Shown here: positions 61,136 through 64,000 of the stretch, one piece after another
Position numbering within the stretch: position 1 is the first letter of the stretch
Layout of the letters: each line of letters opens with the position of its first letter
Origin: Prinia subflava
Lineage: Eukaryota > Chordata > Aves > Passeriformes > Cisticolidae
NCBI RefSeq assembly: GCF_021018805.1
Contig: NC_086248.1
Span: forward strand, 92,773,239-92,837,238
Direction: 5' to 3'
DNA: 64,000 bases
Made by a program: the position numbers and the translations under genes
The notes under the pieces: model-generated
What the model was told of the DNA's origin: nothing
The model's database searches: none
The model's input: only the letters and a program-made list of their open reading frames with translations

Positions 61136-62451
61136 CAGTGTTATTCAGTAAATAGTTATGTAAATGTATATGTGAAGCATGTCAATTGACATACAGCTTT
61201 CTACACAGATGAAAAGATAAAAGAGTAAACTATGATTTGAAATTAAAATATACTTTTTTCTTATTAGGAGAGAACAATTTCAAATGGAAGACTAATTAAG
61301 ATCTATCTTAACAATTTATTTTTCCCACTATTAGATTTACAGATTGTATTTTAATTGGTCATTACTTAATTATCCATTTCTGCACAAATCCATCTGGCAG
61401 TATTCTTACATAGACCTTTCCTCAGCAAAGCTTTACTGCCCCTTGACAATGGTGTTTGAGGGATAAATGATTGAGACAGAGCAGTTGTTTACCGTGTGTG
61501 GGTTTTTTAAGCTGAACCATGGGAAATATCAAAGCTGAGGTGTATGAATCTATTGCACTTGAGATGTGTGGGGATCCAAATCCCTGAGCTCACCAACTGA
61601 CTGCAGGTAACTCAAGTTTGTGGCCACTTCACAAAAGCAATCAGCTTAATTGCCTAATAAAAATTGTGGTCGGGTTTGCTGCTCGCATTTTCTTTTTCAG
61701 GTTAGACATTAGAAAATTCTTTTTTTCCTTTCTGTCATGTCATTTTTGTACTTTATAGTGTATTGCATAAACTAACCCAATGTGCAGGCAGCACCCTGCC
61801 TTGGTGTAATATCAAATACTGAAATGTTGAAAGGGAAAAAAATCCTCTGTGACTCTTACCAGCCAAGAAAAAAAGAGCTGAGGAAAAGTAACAGGAGATT
61901 TATGAAAGTTCACAGCATACTTTGATGAATGTGTGGGCAGGTAATTTTGCACATGCTTTGGAATATGTTGTCTGTTACAGAGAAATTTATGCATCCCAGA
62001 ATTGCTTTGGAATGATCAGTGCTGGGGAGTTGTTCGGACTTGACTGGGCAGTTGGTAATGTTAACATTCACCTGGAGCCACTGTGTTCTCCTTTGCTGAG
62101 TTTTTCCAGATTCACGCTATTTTAAATAAAATCCCAGTACAGCTCTAGACAGTGCACATAATTAAATTTTATTTTTAAAAGCATATTAGTAGTAAACAGG
62201 GAAAACTTATTTGATATAATTTTTTTTTAATCTAGAATCTTTTTAGATTATTGTGCTTTGTATCAGAAAGACTGGAACTGAATTTTTTCAAGATGAGCTT
62301 CTCCTGATATTTATAAAATTTAATAGTGGCATCTTTAGAAATGCAAATATTTAGAGTTTGTATGTGGGTGTGCATGTCCATGCACTTCAGGGTAAAAGAG
62401 TTCTGAATAAATATTACCTTTTTAAATTCAGAATCTGTATTTATCTATCTA

Positions 62452-62469
62452 TCTATCTGCTGAGGTATG
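62452..62469. repeat. (ATCT)n tetranucleotide microsatellite
   Basis: Four to five ATCT units. Confidence 0.88.
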
Positions 62470-62874
62470 AACAGCTTGTTATGTAATGCATGTATCAGGT
62501 TTGTGAATAATAAAGCCAAGAGTTAATACTTTAGAGGATGGTATAAAGCACAGTAAGAAAAGCAAATATTCAATTTTTTCTGTCTCCCATTAATACTAGT
62601 ACTGTCGATCTAGACTGTAATGTCTTTTAGGATTAAATAAAAGTGTCAGTTCATCTGAATGACTGAGTGAATAATGTATTAATGTACATTTGATGTGCCC
62701 ATTTACGAATATGTATCTGCCAAGCCCAGTAAAAAAATTCCTTCTACAGAGAGTGCTTCTTTCAGAAAAGATACCTCTTGAGGCATTAGAAACAAACAGG
62801 GCTTTTCCCTCAAGCTCTTATAGTCCCTCTTCACCATCCAAAGTAATCAGATAAACATTATTGACATGTCAGTG

Positions 62875-62900
62875 AATTCATCATTAAATAACGATGAATT
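62875..62900. repeat. Short inverted repeat
   Basis: AATTCATC and GATGAATT are exact reverse complements separated by ATTAAATAAC. The arms and loop are rich in homeodomain-type ATTA cores. Confidence 0.7.
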
Positions 62901-63676
62901 ACCACTTCTATCACTATAATAGCAAGGTGTTTCAGAAAACTTAAATGAAAGAAGGCTGCAGGTTAAGGGGAAAACTTTTGTTCAGTCGTGTAAGAGATGT
63001 ACATAATGTGGAAGAAAGCATCTGTAAAATTCCGAGCCTTTTGAAAAAATGTAACTCCCGACGAACAGAAAAGAAGCATATTTTGCATTTTGTCTTATTT
63101 ATCTGACATGCCTCTTTGCTCAGTGCTAGTGTCTTGAAACTGCTTCTGCAGCAGGAGTCACAGCCAGTTCTACTGCAAGTTCTCTGCCACCAGCATACAC
63201 TCAAATACTCACCAGCTGTTTTGCTCTGAAAAGAAAAAAAAAGACAACCTGGTGCTGTTACCAAATGCCAAGACCCTAGTTGAGATGCAGACAATGTCTC
63301 CAGGCTCCCATTATGTTGCCTCAGCCCTGAGCTCTGAAGAGTATCGATAAGGGGCACAAAATAAAACAGGGAAATCAAGAGACGCTGAGTAATAGACCTT
63401 TGAATCTTTGTCATTGTTAGATTTACAAATAACACAAACTGGTTTGGGTAGAGAAGGGAAAGCAGTTTGCAGTTCAGCTTTGGCCTTGATACAATATAAT
63501 TTCTCATATGTGGAAAAAAAGCATATTTGAACACTGAGAGTCATTGTGGTACAATGAAAGTGAATAAATCATGGCTTCTGTATTAAAGGGTCAGTCCCTC
63601 CATACCCCTGTAAAAGGGGTGGCAGTGCTAATGTAAAGCTTATCCACCTGAATGCATCGGGCATTGTATGTGCATC

Positions 63677-63694
63677 GAGAGAGAGAGAGAAGAG
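63677..63694. repeat. (GA)n dinucleotide microsatellite
   Basis: About eight GA units, slightly interrupted at the 3' end. Confidence 0.88.
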
Positions 63695-64000
63695 TTTTGT
63701 GTCCTGAGTATTTTCCATCTTGCAATATCATCTTTCCTCTGTACCAGGCAGTTTTTCATCTCACTTTATATTTTGCCTGTGGCCAGTAAAACCTTATGGT
63801 TTTCAACTCAAATGAAGATTTACACTTAGATTCTGGATTTTGAAGGAAGAGAAATTCTAGGTGCTGAAGGCTTTTTTTTGGGTGGATGTCAGCTTGTGTA
63901 TACAGTTGTTCAGCCTTCTAGAAAGAATTTATAGTTACTTGCTCTTAAAAATGCACCAAACCCAAAGCATTTTAAACTTAATATTCTATGCTTTACTAAG

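Larger units (their letters stand above)
55996..64000. other. Intergenic sequence, AT-rich
   Basis: No gene is recognisable. Small landmarks are an exact 20-bp tandem duplication (57527-57566), an AAAT repeat (59079-59093), a T run (61122-61135), unique sequence with FOX- and SOX-like sites (61440-61680), an ATCT repeat (62452-62469), an inverted repeat (62875-62900) and a GA repeat (63677-63694). A 197-codon minus-strand frame (62941-63534) matches no protein I know and has mixed, non-domain-like composition. Confidence 0.5.

Noticed and set aside
61122..61138. T run ending in CAG as a splice acceptor
   Set aside because: No plausible exon or donor follows. T runs ending in CAG are common by chance.
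62941..63534. 197-codon minus-strand frame as a gene
   Set aside because: No recognisable domain, signal peptide or similarity, and no promoter or transcript evidence. Kept only as a microexon curiosity.
1..64000. CRISPR arrays, operons, rRNA, tRNA genes, or intact viral or transposon coding genes
   Set aside because: No such structure is visible. The tandem arrays have no spacers, and the repeat remnants carry no open reverse transcriptase, integrase or gag-like frame.

Overview
This is a window of vertebrate nuclear DNA, most likely from a bird. It has one recognisable protein-coding segment, the last coding exon of PROX1 on the + strand at 1941-2126. That exon is followed by a very long AT-rich 3' untranslated region, and then by about 56 kb in which I can support no protein-coding gene. 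The vertebrate reading rests on the near-perfect PROX1 C-terminus, canonical splice and polyadenylation signals, and interspersed-repeat remnants. The bird (sauropsid) reading rests on a CR1-type LINE 3' end, MIR-like ancient SINE fragments, few repeats overall, and a short GC-rich minisatellite. It is an inference; I cannot name the species.

Layout. 1-1940 is the 3' part of the final PROX1 intron. 1941-2126 encodes the last 61 residues of PROX1, the end of the homeo-prospero DNA-binding domain. 2127 to about 7705 is the 3' UTR. It carries a 23-bp stem-loop shortly after the stop, two 8-mer miR-181 seed sites at opposite ends, an AU-rich element, Pumilio-type sites, microsatellites, two plausible internal poly(A) signals and a distal AATAAA at 7679. 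From there to 64000 the sequence looks intergenic. In human, PROX1 is followed by a long gap before SMYD2, and the absence of recognisable exons here fits a similar gap.

Landmarks in the gap: a GC-rich patch with a duplicated GTTAAC motif (11.4-12.5 kb); MIR-like SINE fragments (16.6, 17.9, 27.2, 36.0, 48.9, 53.8 and 55.7 kb); an old CR1 3' end split by about 480 bp of other sequence (19.3-20.3 kb); small CpG-rich patches at 21.4, 30.0 and 38.0-38.5 kb; a 17-copy, 25/26-bp GC-rich minisatellite (38511-38940); a pure 27-copy AAAAAG array (about 55828-55995); many microsatellites; and unique AT-rich blocks whose homeobox-, octamer- or palindrome-type motifs make them candidate PROX1 enhancers.

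The many short open frames look like chance. The longest come from the tandem repeats or from stop-poor GC-rich sequence. I found no credible new multi-gene system. The most useful leads are regulatory: the 3' UTR stem-loop, the miR-181 and miR-124 seed sites, the 18-bp palindrome at 55.0 kb, the block at 48.2 kb, and the unstable repeats.
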